Positions 12,601-22,414 of a stretch of DNA of 64,000 bases are shown here, piece by piece. The notes beneath the pieces are model-generated. The model did no database searches, was not told the origin of the DNA, and saw nothing but the letters and a program-made list of their open reading frames with translations. The position numbers and the translations under genes were made by a program. The stretch comes from Gliomastix tumulicola (taxonomy: Eukaryota > Ascomycota > Sordariomycetes > Hypocreales > Bionectriaceae), in NCBI GenBank assembly GCA_001599755.1, contig BCHX01000004.1, positions 4,526,001 to 4,590,000 of the forward strand, written 5' to 3'. Numbering within the stretch: position 1 is the stretch's first letter; each line of letters starts with the position of its first letter.

Positions 12601-13855
12601 CACGCAGAGCGATCTGGGCCCGAACTACGATTTCGGCTCGGGTCATTCCCTGGAGCCGAAGGGTCCTAAGGATGTTACGGGGACTAGTGCCCCAGAGCCT
12701 GAGACTTTCAAGGACAGCCCTTTGGCTCTTAAGAAGAAGCGCAGATATTCTGCTGGTGGGCTTCGCCGCAAGCCCCGAGATGTTTTGGACTCCAGGGGGG
12801 ACCTGAAATACTTCGAGGAAGCGGATGATGCCGGCTACAAAGGGGATACCGAAGAGCGGACTCACAAGAGCCTACCCAAATCTACGACTAATGGATCGGT
12901 CGATAGGGCGGTTGTCGACGACCCTGCGCCCGTGCTTGCTGCCCAAGACGGCTCCTCAGATATGGCCATGGCCATGACTGGATTGGCCGATGAGGAGATA
13001 AGAAGAATTCCGCGGCCCATCAATCCGAAGGAAGCGAAGACGCAACGGGATCGTGTTGAGTACTTCTTGTTGCTGGAGGATCTTACTGCCGGCATGAAGC
13101 GACCCTGCATGATGGATCTCAAAATGGGCACTCGGCAATATGGCGTGGACGCGACGCCTAAGAAGCAAAGGTCGCAACGCGATAAGTGCAGGACGACGAC
13201 GTCTGCAGAGCTTGGTGTGCGCATTTGCGGATTGCAGGTGTGGAATGCCAAAACTGGGTCATATGACTTTAAAGACAAATACTTTGGTCGCAGAGTCAAA
13301 GCCGGAAACGAGTTCCAGGACGCACTCCGGTCTTTCCTGTACGACGGTGTCGACCCGCAGAGTATCCTACGTCATATCCCGGTGATCTTGAGAAAGATTG
13401 CGCAGCTAGAGCAAATCATCCGGAATCTTCGAGGCTATCGCTTCTACGCTGCCAGTCTCCTGATGTTCTACGACGGGGATACGTCAGAAGAGGCGGTCGA
13501 CTACGACACGGCATACGACTCATTCACGGATGCAGCAACCGACACCGAGGAGACGACGAGGTACAAGAAGAAGAACAAGAGGGAGATTGACTTCAAGATT
13601 GCAGACTTCGCCAACAGTCTGACACCATACAACGAGATCGCGAACAAGGCGTGCCCCCCGCAGCACCCTGGATCACCCGACACAGGATTCCTGAAGGGTC
13701 TAGGCAGCCTTAGGAAGTACTTCCTTCAAATCCAGAGCGAGGTGCGTGGGGAGCTCAACATCTTCCCACGACGAGCGACCGACCAAGACTACGACTCAGG
13801 GGCTTATCTCAGCAACGACATGGAGGAGGAGGATGATGGCATGATCAGTATCTAA
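9595..13855 (+). CDS. KCS1: Inositol hexakisphosphate kinase (Kcs1 family)
   Basis: Exons 9595-11807 and 11935-13855 join (R codon split at the intron) to 1377 residues. The kinase makes inositol pyrophosphates (5-PP-InsP5) from InsP6 and ATP. The long N-terminal half (about 700 residues) is disordered and includes a GVGAGVGAGA repeat near residue 580. Family landmarks follow: NRENEFYETIERYHRDLLTF before the intron, YIGVLNVTF straight after it (about 737-746), the catalytic PCMMDLKMGTR motif (PxxxDxKxG, about residue 1127), and C-terminal KIADFANS and DTGFLKGLGSL blocks (about 1290-1330) that form the metal/ATP site. All key residues appear intact. Inositol pyrophosphates control phosphate sensing through SPX domains. 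A PhoD phosphatase gene lies 3 kb away, which may be coincidence. Confidence 0.95.
11327..11366 (+). repeat. Short coding minisatellite in KCS1
   Basis: A ggtgttggtgct-type 12-base unit is repeated about three times, encoding alternating Gly-Val-Gly-Ala in the disordered part of Kcs1. Such tracts vary easily in length between strains. Confidence 0.75.
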
Positions 13856-14866
13856 CTGCGCCAAAGGAGGAACAGGAAACTAGTCGACACCCGTTCTGCA
13901 CGGGTCGTCACAGCTACGGCATATTGGAACAATAGGGGGCATCGACGCATCCCTACGACACCCGCGACACGCGGTAGAACAGGAACCAACGCAAGTGGTC
14001 ACGGATCGATTCGCATCTGCTTTCTCTCTTTCTTTCTGTCTGGGGGATACCCATATCGGCCAAGGCGTACAGAGGCGGCAAACAAGCCCGACGGCGGCAG
14101 GCCGGGCACGCAATGCTCAGGAGTTTTGATGCTTCTTTACGATTATTCGCTTCTCGACAGCCTCTACTTGATGGGGGCTTTCATGCGCGTTGACGCGTTT
14201 CTCTTTACTACTAGTACTTTTTATCGTTGATCTTGCGTGGAGTTCTGACGATATCATGCCTCGCGTTCGCGCGCGTCTTCTTATTCTCTTCCATTTACAC
14301 TTTCGTGTCCCACGCACTTTTCGTAACACCCTTTCTCCCCTCTGTTGGCCTGGGGCCCGGATCCGGAAACGTGTCGAAGCAGAGGCTAGCACGAGGGGGA
14401 CTTTCTTTGCATGCCTCTTATCAACAATGCTAGGTTGAGGGAGCATGGCTTTTATCATGTTTACTGCGGGCATTCATAGGGTGGCAGTCAGGTTGTTATT
14501 GGTCTTTCACAGTGGATTGTTTATTGGTGGGACTAGAAAGGTAGATAAAACAAATGAATCTCAGTTAGCCGCAGGTGGAAGTTCGTTTTTTGAAATGCCA
14601 TTCATTGCCTAGGCAAGTTTGAGCGGTCCAGTAGTCATTCGGTGAGCGTGAGAAATCGGGTGGAAGCTGAGACGAAAGTGAGGGAAGAATCGTGTTCACG
14701 GTCTCTCACGCCTAAAACCAGCGCACCTCTTCGAGTGCCATCTCTATTCTAGCCCTCGCTCTTTCATCTCTTTTTCTATCTCTTGGTTTCCTGGCTGACC
14801 CTCCAACTGAACACCAGCCCAACCTTCAATCTCTTCGACCTGCGACGTCAAAGTCACCCAAGCAAG
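13856..14866. other. Intergenic region between KCS1 and the GTPase gene
   Basis: No coding frame is supported. The first part is presumably the KCS1 3' UTR. The part from about 14700 is pyrimidine-rich (ctcgctctttcatctctttttctatctc type) and is probably the leader of the next gene. Confidence 0.5.
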
Positions 14867-16473
14867 ATGGAACCGACCATCCACGAGAGAAGCGATTCGA
14901 TCCAAACCTGGCGCCGCTTCGTGCCCAGCCGCCTCGAGCGCGATGATCCGTTCCTGCAGAATCCCGAGGACGAGCAGCTGAGCGACGAGATGCCCCTCCA
15001 CCACCCGCCCTCCTCCGCCCGCCTGGTACGTTCACTACCACTTCTTTCCCTCCCTCGACGTACCATCGCACGCGCGGCGCGTGTGTGATAGGTAGACTAA
15101 TGGCGGCCTTCATAATAACAGCCCGTGTACGAGGATTCACCACCTCAGCGTCGCCCGTCAACGCGCCTCAGCTTCCTCCGCGCCGCGACGCCGCTCTTCA
15201 CCAGTCTTTCTTCGTCCGTCCGCGCTGCGACGTCTCTAGGCACGCGCAAGCCGTCCGCCAACAACGACAACAACGACGATGACGGTCGTCTCCGGCAGAG
15301 CTTTCCCCTGCGCGCCGGGAGCATGAGGAAGAGAGCCAAGAGGATCGCGTCCGTCTTCTCGTCCAAGGGGAGGAAGAGACAGCGGAGGAGCAGTCCCGTT
15401 GTGCCTGCTGATGAGGATGGGATGGTGATTGAGGAGGCGGTGCAGGAAGAGAGAGAAAAAGAAAAAGAAGAAGAAGAAGAGGCCGTGGAGCCCGTGCGGC
15501 TGAATTTCTTGTTCGTTGGGGCGAAGAATAGCGGGCAGACGTCGTTGCTGTTGTGAGTGTTTGTGTGCATCTTTTTTTTCTCTGCCTTTGCGGGCGCGAG
15601 TGTGCTGATTTGTCATAAGTCGTGCACGGTTTGGATACTTCCCCGATGTAAGTAACTCCTTTCCCCCTCTCCCTTTCGCACAAGAAGAAAAAAAGGCCAG
15701 AGAAGCTGATAGGGATTCGGACATGCAGGCCAGCGCAATCCAACGCACGTGCTACGAGGTGTACGTCAACGACCGCGCGGGCATCACGTCGAACCGCCCG
15801 GTCAGCGTCGAGATGTAGGACACCTCGGGCGCGCCGGACCTGAACACCGTGGGCAAGCTGTCGTACATGCGCTGGGACGCCGTGTTCCTGTGCTTTGATG
15901 TCACGGATGGGGTGTCGATGATGACTGTCACGTCTTGGGTATGTTTTCTACCTTCTTCTTATCCCGCTTTGTCTGGAAGGGAGAGAGAGAGAGAGAGAGT
16001 GTGTGTGTGTGTGTCTGTGTGGCGCTGACGAAAGATGGGATAGTGGCAGCGGACAGTTGAGGAAGGGTTTCTGGAGGGACAGGTCCGGCCCTTGGTGCAC
16101 CTCGTGGGGATGAAGGCTGATCTGCGCGATCCCGACCTCATGGATGAGACGGAGGATGAGATGCCGGGGAATCCTGGACAGACACTCACGGCTTCGTTTT
16201 CAAGTACTGGCATCACCCACGCAGATGTAAGCCTATCCATTCGTCCCTGTATAGTCACCATACAACTGACCACCATAACAGGCTGTCTGGCACGCTCAGC
16301 GCATCGGGGCAGATCGGTACCTCGAGTGCTCGGCGCTCACGGGCCAGGGCATCGAGGTGCTCATGGGCGAGGCCGGGCTGGAGGCGTCGAGGCGGGCGGT
16401 GGTCCGGGAGCAAGAGACCCGGATGGCGGAGATGCATGCGCAGCAGTACAAGAAGCGACGGCTTTTCTTTTAG
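14867..16473 (+). pseudogene. Rho-like small GTPase with in-frame TAG and Gln in the P-loop
   Basis: Six exons (14867-15025, 15122-15552, 15620-15647, 15729-15938, 16044-16226, 16282-16473) join in frame to 401 codons, and every intron has GT/AG ends. About 190 disordered, basic residues precede a Ras-superfamily fold. G1 reads VGAKNSGQTSLL, so the usual GK(S/T) lysine is Gln. Switch region FRARFGYFPD, then VSVEM-stop-DTSG, where WDTSG is expected. G4 is VGMKAD and G5 is ECSALTGQG. The stop, TAG at 15816-15818 (codon 236), replaces the conserved Trp (TGG in relatives). No frameshift or other damage was seen, so the loss is recent, strain-specific or an assembly error. If real, the product would lack everything after switch I. 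The C terminus KKRRLFF has no CaaX box. The Gln P-loop suggests weak or no GTP hydrolysis even in the intact form. Confidence 0.85.
15979..16019 (+). repeat. Compound (GA)n(GT)n microsatellite in an intron
   Basis: About nine GA units run straight into about eight GT units inside the intron between exons 4 and 5 of the GTPase gene (15939-16043). It is likely to vary in length between isolates. Confidence 0.85.
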
Positions 16474-16865
16474 ATATCCTTCATCTTTGTTTTGAGGGAG
16501 AAGGTTCTGGAGGGACAGAGCAAGTGGGCAGAGTTGAGAAAGGAGACACTTACAAGAACACGTGCGATTCATCACCCATCTTTAGCTCACTAGAAAGAAG
16601 GTAGTCGGGTACTTGGTGCTCAGACAGTCCCTGGTTGGATCATATCTACCGCCAATACCTTGATGGGAGATGGGAGCTGGCCTTCCAGCCAACCCGCAAA
16701 TTTTCGTCAAACCTAAGCCTTTAGGGGATTTAGGCCATAAAACGCCTCGCTGGGGATCATGTGAAGTTCCGCTATGATCTAGGTGAGGCTGTGATAGCGA
16801 GCCAACTTGACATTGATAAGATATCTACCATAACTCGGTTTTTCACATCATCTTGTAGATATGCC
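16474..16865. other. Convergent 3' region between the GTPase and PhoD genes
   Basis: Both neighbours end here tail to tail. Nothing beyond expected 3' UTRs is visible. Confidence 0.5.
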
Positions 16866-19141
16866 TCAGAAGTACATCTTGTCAAACCCAATAACCTCCC
16901 ACTTCCCCGTCTCCGTGTTCAGTGTCAAGTTCGTATGCTCAACATCACCACCCCGAAGCGCCCCCGTCTCAACCTTCCCACCCCCAATCGGGCGCTCCAG
17001 GTAGCCCTTCTCCGCGGTGACAGTGAAGTTGGCCAGAGGCAGGTCCCATGGGTTGCGTGTCGCGATGGACGGCGACCCGTAGAACTGTGCAAGGACGCGC
17101 TCGGGGGAGACGCGAAGGTTGAAGTAGCCACGGTAGTAGCCCTCCTGCCACTGCATCTCGTCGTTGAGGGAGAGCAGCTCGCGGGCAAAGTCGCCGGCGG
17201 TGGGCTCAATGGGACCAGATTTACCACTCGAGCTCACGGCGGTTCCGGCGAATTCGACTCCGATGCTGCCGCTGCCAGTCTTGGGGTCGTAGTCCTTGTT
17301 GCCGACCCAGGCGAGGTCAGATACCTGTGGTTGTCAGCCGAATGTGTTACGAGATTGAAAGAGCTTGTACGGGCGAGTCTGTCCACTCACCCAGTTCTGG
17401 TGGCTGTCGCCGGCGATGAACACGTTGTTCACAATCTCGTTGTCATAAAGGTGCTCCAGCGTTCTGTTTCGGTTCGCGATGTAGCCCTGTCAACCAGCTG
17501 TCAGTACATGTCCATCCTTTTCTGGTCTTGAGATCAGGTCCGGCCATACGTTCCAGTTGTCGCCGCTCAAGACACCCGAGTCATCTTCGTACAGACGAGA
17601 GAAGATGATCTGGTTGCCCACAATCCTCCACGCGGCACCACGGTCCTTGGACTCTTTCAGGGATCGGTAGAACCAGTTCTCCTGTCGGGAACCCATCAGC
17701 GTGCGGCTGGGGTCGTCGCGGATGAGATCGATGTAGTTATCATTCCACCCTATTAGAACAGTCCGTTAGTACTAGCGGAGACTGATTACAGGATCTGGGA
17801 CTTAGTACCGAGTGACGTGATGCTGCGGTCGTAGTTCCTGGTGTCGAGGATGATCAGGTCGAGGAGCTTGCCCATCTTGAAAGACCTCCAGATACGCAGG
17901 CCGTCATCCAGATCCGTTTGACTGTAGCCCAGGTAAATCAGCGTTCAGTATTTCCCTGCAAGAGATGTGTGAGCGTACCGGATGGGCATCCATTCAAAGT
18001 AGGCCCTCACGGCATGGACCTTCCGGGTGTCGACCGTGATTTGGGGCCCGTCGTTCAGGAATGACTCCTCGGTATTGTTAAGAGCGCTGAAGCCATCCCT
18101 GTATCCGTTGTTGGCGAATTCGTGATCATCCCAAGTCGGGATCCAGGCAAACTGCTGGGCCAGCAGCTGGAGATCCAGGTCAGATCGATACTAGACTAGG
18201 TCAGCCCAGGGTTTTAATTTATTGAAAGAATGATGCAGACAGACCTGGCCATGACGGGTCCGGTAGTCGTGGAGGGTGAAGATGGTATCCTCAGGCTTAG
18301 TCGCACGCTCGCCGCCCCGGCCGGTCTCGTAAATGTAGTCTCCAAGATGAATCACATAGTCGTGCTCGTCCTTGCGGGCGGCATTTCCGTACGCGTTGAA
18401 GTAACCGTTCGCTATGGGAAGATGTCAGTCAAACATGTTTCCACGTATAGGGCTTCAAACTCACGGTAGTTGCTGCAGGAGAAGACGGCAAACTTGAGCT
18501 CGGAGACGTCGTCGTCCGCGGCTGGGGCCGTCTTGGTCCTGCCGATGGGGCTCTTGTTGGACGAGCCGCAGACGGTGAATTGGTAGTAGTACTCGGTCAA
18601 GGGCTCCAAGCCCTCAGCCTCGACCTAGAAACATCATGAGCCCAAGTGAAGTGTGCGACGCTCTGGAGTCAATCATTCTCACCTTCACCGTGTAGTCAAT
18701 ATCCGACGTCGTGTAGGCCTCGCCGCTCACCACAGCCTCCCCAGTCCCATTGGGCGCGTTGCCCGAGAAGACAGCCCACTCCACGCAAATTGGATTGGGG
18801 TCCGCGTCGGTGTACCGCTGTGTCTCGTGATTGTACAGCGGCGCCGTCCCATCGACGGTCGCGGTGCCCTCGTCGGACTCCTCCGAGGGCGCAACGCGCG
18901 TCCACAGGATGACACTGTCGGCCCAGGGGTCACCGGACGCGACGCCGTGGGTGAAGTTAAGCTGGGAGGGGTCACGTGCCACGGTGTCACGCTTCCGGGC
19001 ACGACGCTCGACGAGGGGGACGTCGATGCCGAGGCCGGAGTGGCGGCGGGAGGGGCTGGCGTAGTTAAGGTTGGCGTTGAGGGAGGCGGATGCCCCTCCA
19101 ACGAGGAGGGCGCCGAGGGAGATGGCGATGATGGACCGCAT
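16866..19141 (-). CDS. Secreted PhoD-type alkaline phosphatase/phosphodiesterase
   Basis: Eight exons read downward: 18683-19141, 18465-18624, 18245-18411, 17979-18190, 17809-17921, 17550-17749, 17391-17486, 16866-17324. They join in frame to 621 residues. An N-terminal hydrophobic signal peptide (about 1-19) is followed by a Fibronectin-like N-terminal PhoD domain (FTHGVASGDPWADSVILWTR). The metallophosphatase core follows: FAVFSCSNYPNGYFNAYGN, HLGDYIYE, TWDDHEFANNGY, LDTRNYDRS, QENWF and AGDSHQNW. These supply the Asp, Asn and His ligands of the Ca/Fe site, all present. It should hydrolyse phosphomono- or diesters outside the cell or in the secretory pathway. A TATA run at 19250-19257 lies about 110 bases upstream. 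Such genes are commonly induced by phosphate starvation, but no binding site was identified. Confidence 0.93.
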
Positions 19142-19247
19142 TTTTCCAATTGACCCGGTCTATCGGTTCCGCCAAGATAGAGTCGTCCTGTAGAAGGTCG
19201 AGGATGTCGAAGAGGGTGTGGCTCATGCCGAGGGCGGCGCCTGCCCC

Positions 19248-19259
19248 GGGATATATATA
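19248..19259 (-). promoter_or_regulatory. TATA box of the PhoD gene
   Basis: An alternating TATATATA run about 110 bases upstream of the PhoD ATG on the minus strand, a usual distance for fungal TATA promoters. It supports the chosen start codon. Confidence 0.5.
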
Positions 19260-20149
19260 CCATGACGGCCATATGGAAGCGGCCGTCCAGCCTTCTCCTC
19301 CTTCTCAATGAACAGCCATACTCCAACGAGAGCTGGGATTGCCGGCACGTTCCCCTCCTGCAAGCAACATCCTGGCCGCCATCGGCTGCATGTCGTATTC
19401 ACCTGTTGTGTAGCAACTGACACCATCATCCATCCCGAGCCCCAATGTCACTGCTACGCACGTCACCGGCAATGATCATCGGGCAATCGAAGCGAGTCCC
19501 TCGATGTCATGCTCGTCGTCCAATGGCGGCGTCGACAATGGCAAGCAACGGCTGTGCTCCCACATCGGATCGGCAGGGACGAGTCGAACGTGCTCGGGAT
19601 GAGCGAGGCAATTGGTTGGAGTTATAAGGAGAAGGTGGGGGTTGCAGCTGCAAGTTGGTCGGGCTGCTTTCCGTGGTCTCAGCCTTACACCCTCAAGGAG
19701 CGAAAAGGGAAGGTTGCTGATAAACCTGTTTACAGCTTGCCAGTTGCTACGCTGCAGAGCTACCTTGGTTTATATAAATGACCTTCTTTAATCTGTATAA
19801 TCAGACCATCGTCATTGCTTTGGGCAATCATGGGCGTGATGGATTTCAGCAGCGACTTCCATTGCTGCAGGGTAAGTCTTTCCTGACGTTCACCTCGAAT
19901 ACCCCACTTTCACGATCATGTTTGGACCACACTGCGGGCTTCTTGAATCATGACCTTTCACTTCGACTCTCTCTATTCATGCGCAAACACGAGCTCACCG
20001 CAACGAGTTTGAATAACGGCATGTGATTTTGGCCAGAGTGCACATGATTACAGAATTCTTTGTTCTTATTCCTTACGCTACATTTGCAATCTTGCATTCA
20101 CAAAGCTTCCCAACCACCATGCACTGAGAAGCACCGTTTCCCTAGAGCC
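19260..20149. other. Divergent intergenic region between PhoD and ALG14
   Basis: No coding frame is supported. It contains the promoters of both neighbours. A ttatataaatga stretch near 19770-19780 could be a second TATA-like element, though it is far from the ALG14 start. Confidence 0.45.
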
Positions 20150-21091
20150 ATGGCAGTAAGCAAACAGCGATTACTGGGAAAGGCAGTACTCCTCCTCGGA
20201 GGTGCCATGTCTGCCTGCCCTCTTATCGTGCTGTTCTACTCGTGGTCGATCGGCATAGTTGTCAATGCTGTCTTGAGCTTCCTCTTTGTCAGCGGGCTGC
20301 TCATCTTTCTCGTCGTGAGTTTTAGCAAGTTGTACATCCTTGCATGCGCGGGTGCGCGGGCTGACCTCCCTTTCCAGACACGACATCATCACCTCGTCCG
20401 ACTCAAGTCCCGCCTCTTCGTGCCATGGCAGAGACTCGCACATCAGCGTGGTGTCCGGAGAAATCCCACTGGCGAGTACTCTCTCTTCGTCCTAGGGTCT
20501 GGCGGCCATACGAAAGAGATGCTCATGATGATGGACGACGGCTTTTCCAAGTTCGAGAAATTCCACCGCCGCTACTTGGTTTCCACAGGCGACAGCATGT
20601 CTCTCAACCACCTCCAGGACTTCGAAGCAGATCTGCATCAGCTCTGCTTGCACAAGGGACACTCGCCTGGCACGTACGACGTCATGATCGTTAAGAGAGC
20701 ACGACGAGTTCACCAATCACTCCTCACCACACCTTTTACCGCTGCTGTGAGCTTCTTCCAGATCGTACTTGCGCTTCTACAGCCACCAAGATCGGCTTCT
20801 AAGTTGATGCTTCCGAGCCTCATCTTCTCCAACGGACCAGCCACGGGATTCTTCGTCGCTCTCGCAGTCCATGTTCTCAAAGTCCTCTACATCATCCCCG
20901 AAAACAAGTGTCTTTTCGTCTATATCGAGAGTTGGGCACGGATCTCGACTCTCAGCCTGACGGGAAAGCTGCTCTACTACACAGGCATTGCCGACTCATT
21001 CGCGGTCCAGCATGCCCCGGTGGCTCGTCGATACGGAGTGCCGAATGCAGGGCCGCTAGTATTCAATTCCCGGCGATCATTAACGGCTTGA
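20150..21091 (+). CDS. ALG14: ALG14, UDP-GlcNAc transferase membrane anchor subunit
   Basis: One exon, 313 residues, from an ATG in the context gccATGg. Alg14 anchors Alg13 at the cytosolic face of the ER. Together they add the second GlcNAc to dolichol-PP-GlcNAc in N-glycan assembly. The N terminus (about 10-70) has two hydrophobic stretches, giving the membrane anchor. The family motifs follow: VLGSGGHTKEML (glycosyltransferase-B glycine loop), RYLVSTGDSMS, SNGPATGFFVALA (the usual second Gly of NGPG is Ala here), and ESWARISTLSLTGKLLY. The last 30 residues are less conserved and lack the usual W-P-x-L ending, which is worth checking against homologues. Confidence 0.9.
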   Translation: MAVSKQRLLGKAVLLLGGAMSACPLIVLFYSWSIGIVVNAVLSFLFVSGLLIFLVVSFSKLYILACAGARADLPFQTRHHHLVRLKSRLFVPWQRLAHQRGVRRNPTGEYSLFVLGSGGHTKEMLMMMDDGFSKFEKFHRRYLVSTGDSMSLNHLQDFEADLHQLCLHKGHSPGTYDVMIVKRARRVHQSLLTTPFTAAVSFFQIVLALLQPPRSASKLMLPSLIFSNGPATGFFVALAVHVLKVLYIIPENKCLFVYIESWARISTLSLTGKLLYYTGIADSFAVQHAPVARRYGVPNAGPLVFNSRRSLTA

Positions 21092-21220
21092 CCAGTGTGA
21101 ACGGGGCTCATGAGACCAGCGTAGATATTCCGGGCTGTGTATTTTCCCTCGGCCGATTGTACAAAGTAATGTTACACTCTTGTATATAGAAACAATTACA
21201 ACTACAGCGATGAGCGTTCA

Positions 21221-21996
21221 TCACCGCGGGGCGTCTGATAGTGTCTCCGGCTCCGCGTCCACTGCCTCCTCCTCCTCGACCAAGTTGTTCGCCTCCCGCT
21301 TGGCGGTCTGCTTGCCGGCCCAGATCTTCCAGTGCTCGTACTCGTGGTCCTCGAGGATCATGCCGACGTCCACGCGTGACTTGCCGAAGTAGGCGCCGAC
21401 GTACTTGGCCTCCTCGAGGGCCAGTCTCCGCTCGATCTCTTCTTCCTGGCGGAGGCGGTAGAATTCGCGGCGGACCTTGTCGTAGGCCTTTGAGCGGCCC
21501 ATGCCCTCGTTCTCCATGAGATAAAGCTGGCGCTGTACGACACTGCCAATTTTCGTCAATAAAAATGTATAGATATCTCGGTGTCCTCCATGTCGAAAAC
21601 TCACGATTCTCCCGACAGCTGCATGCCCGGCTGCCGCAGCCCCTTGCTCCAGTCCACCCGCTGGTAGTCCTTGCCGTCCGACTCGACCATGATCCTCGGC
21701 CGCGCCAGCTCCCACGGGTGGTCCCTGAAGAAGGTGGTCCGCAGCTTGTCCTCCGGGTGCACGATGCGCTGCGGCCGGTACAGATTGCGCAGCTTCTTGG
21801 GCTTGCCGGTCGCGGGCGTCGCGGCGGCTGAGTGCCTGACGGGCGGCACGCGCACGAGCGTCTCGGAGGGCGGGATCTTGCTCATGGCGTCGAGCCAGGG
21901 AGGTCTGGCCACGGCCCGGTCGGCGAAGAGGTCGTTCTGGAGCTCGTTGAGGACGGACTTGTAGACCCGCGCGGGTCGAATCTGCTTGCCGCCCAT
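21221..21996 (-). CDS. RSM25: Mitochondrial small-subunit ribosomal protein mS23 (Rsm25)
   Basis: Two exons, 21605-21996 and 21221-21542, give 237 residues. The N-terminal RPARVYKSVLNEL and RPPWLDAMSKIPPSETLVR segments and the FFRDHPWELARPRIMVE block match the fungal mS23/Rsm25 family. The C-terminal third is helical and charged (RREFYRLRQEEEIERRLALEEA...), as in fungal members, which are longer than animal MRPS23. It is a structural protein of the mitochondrial 37S subunit. It lies head to head with a mitochondrial PPR gene, a plausible shared promoter for mitochondrial expression genes. No classic cleavable presequence is seen, which is usual for this family. Confidence 0.87.
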
Positions 21997-22410
21997 GGTG
22001 GTGCTGGGTCGTCTGCCCCCCCCGGAGGTCGTGTCAATGGGGGTTGTGTGTGTTGGATGTGGTCGGGAGACGCGATTCGCACACGTCCGACCGAAGAAAT
22101 TGGTCTATTGTGGTTGATTGGGAGTGCGTATGAAGATGGAGGTTCAAAGTCGTGTCGGTGCTGGTCGCGATAGTTAGCGGTTGGAAATTTTGGAGATCGG
22201 CGAATCGTAAAACCGGCAACCCCGGTTTGTACCTTTTCTCCAATCAAACCCCCGAATCGGCTCTAAGAATCCCTACCGAATGCCATAAAATTCTACCTCG
22301 GCGACATCCCTTCCTTTCGAGATTTAATAATCATAATAATTCGGTATCCGACCTTCACGACAGGCAGGCAGGCGTGAGCGGGAGGCGGGTACGACCATGA
22401 TCCCGAGCCG
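21997..22410. promoter_or_regulatory. Divergent promoter between mS23 and the PPR gene
   Basis: The 414 bases separate two genes for mitochondrial gene expression that start in opposite directions. A five-codon upstream ORF (22397-22414) at its right end overlaps the PPR start. No other site can be named with confidence. Confidence 0.5.
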
Positions 22411-22414
22411 ATGA
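22397..22414 (+). promoter_or_regulatory. Five-codon uORF whose stop overlaps the PPR start codon
   Basis: ATG ATC CCG AGC CGA TGA: the TGA at 22412-22414 overlaps the main ATG at 22411 in the arrangement ATGA. If transcribed, translation of the PPR protein would depend on leaky scanning or termination-reinitiation. Confidence 0.5.

Noticed and set aside
20060..20149. Longer N terminus for ALG14
   Set aside because: The upstream frame begins with TTG, and the first ATG, at 20150, is in good context, so the shorter form is used.
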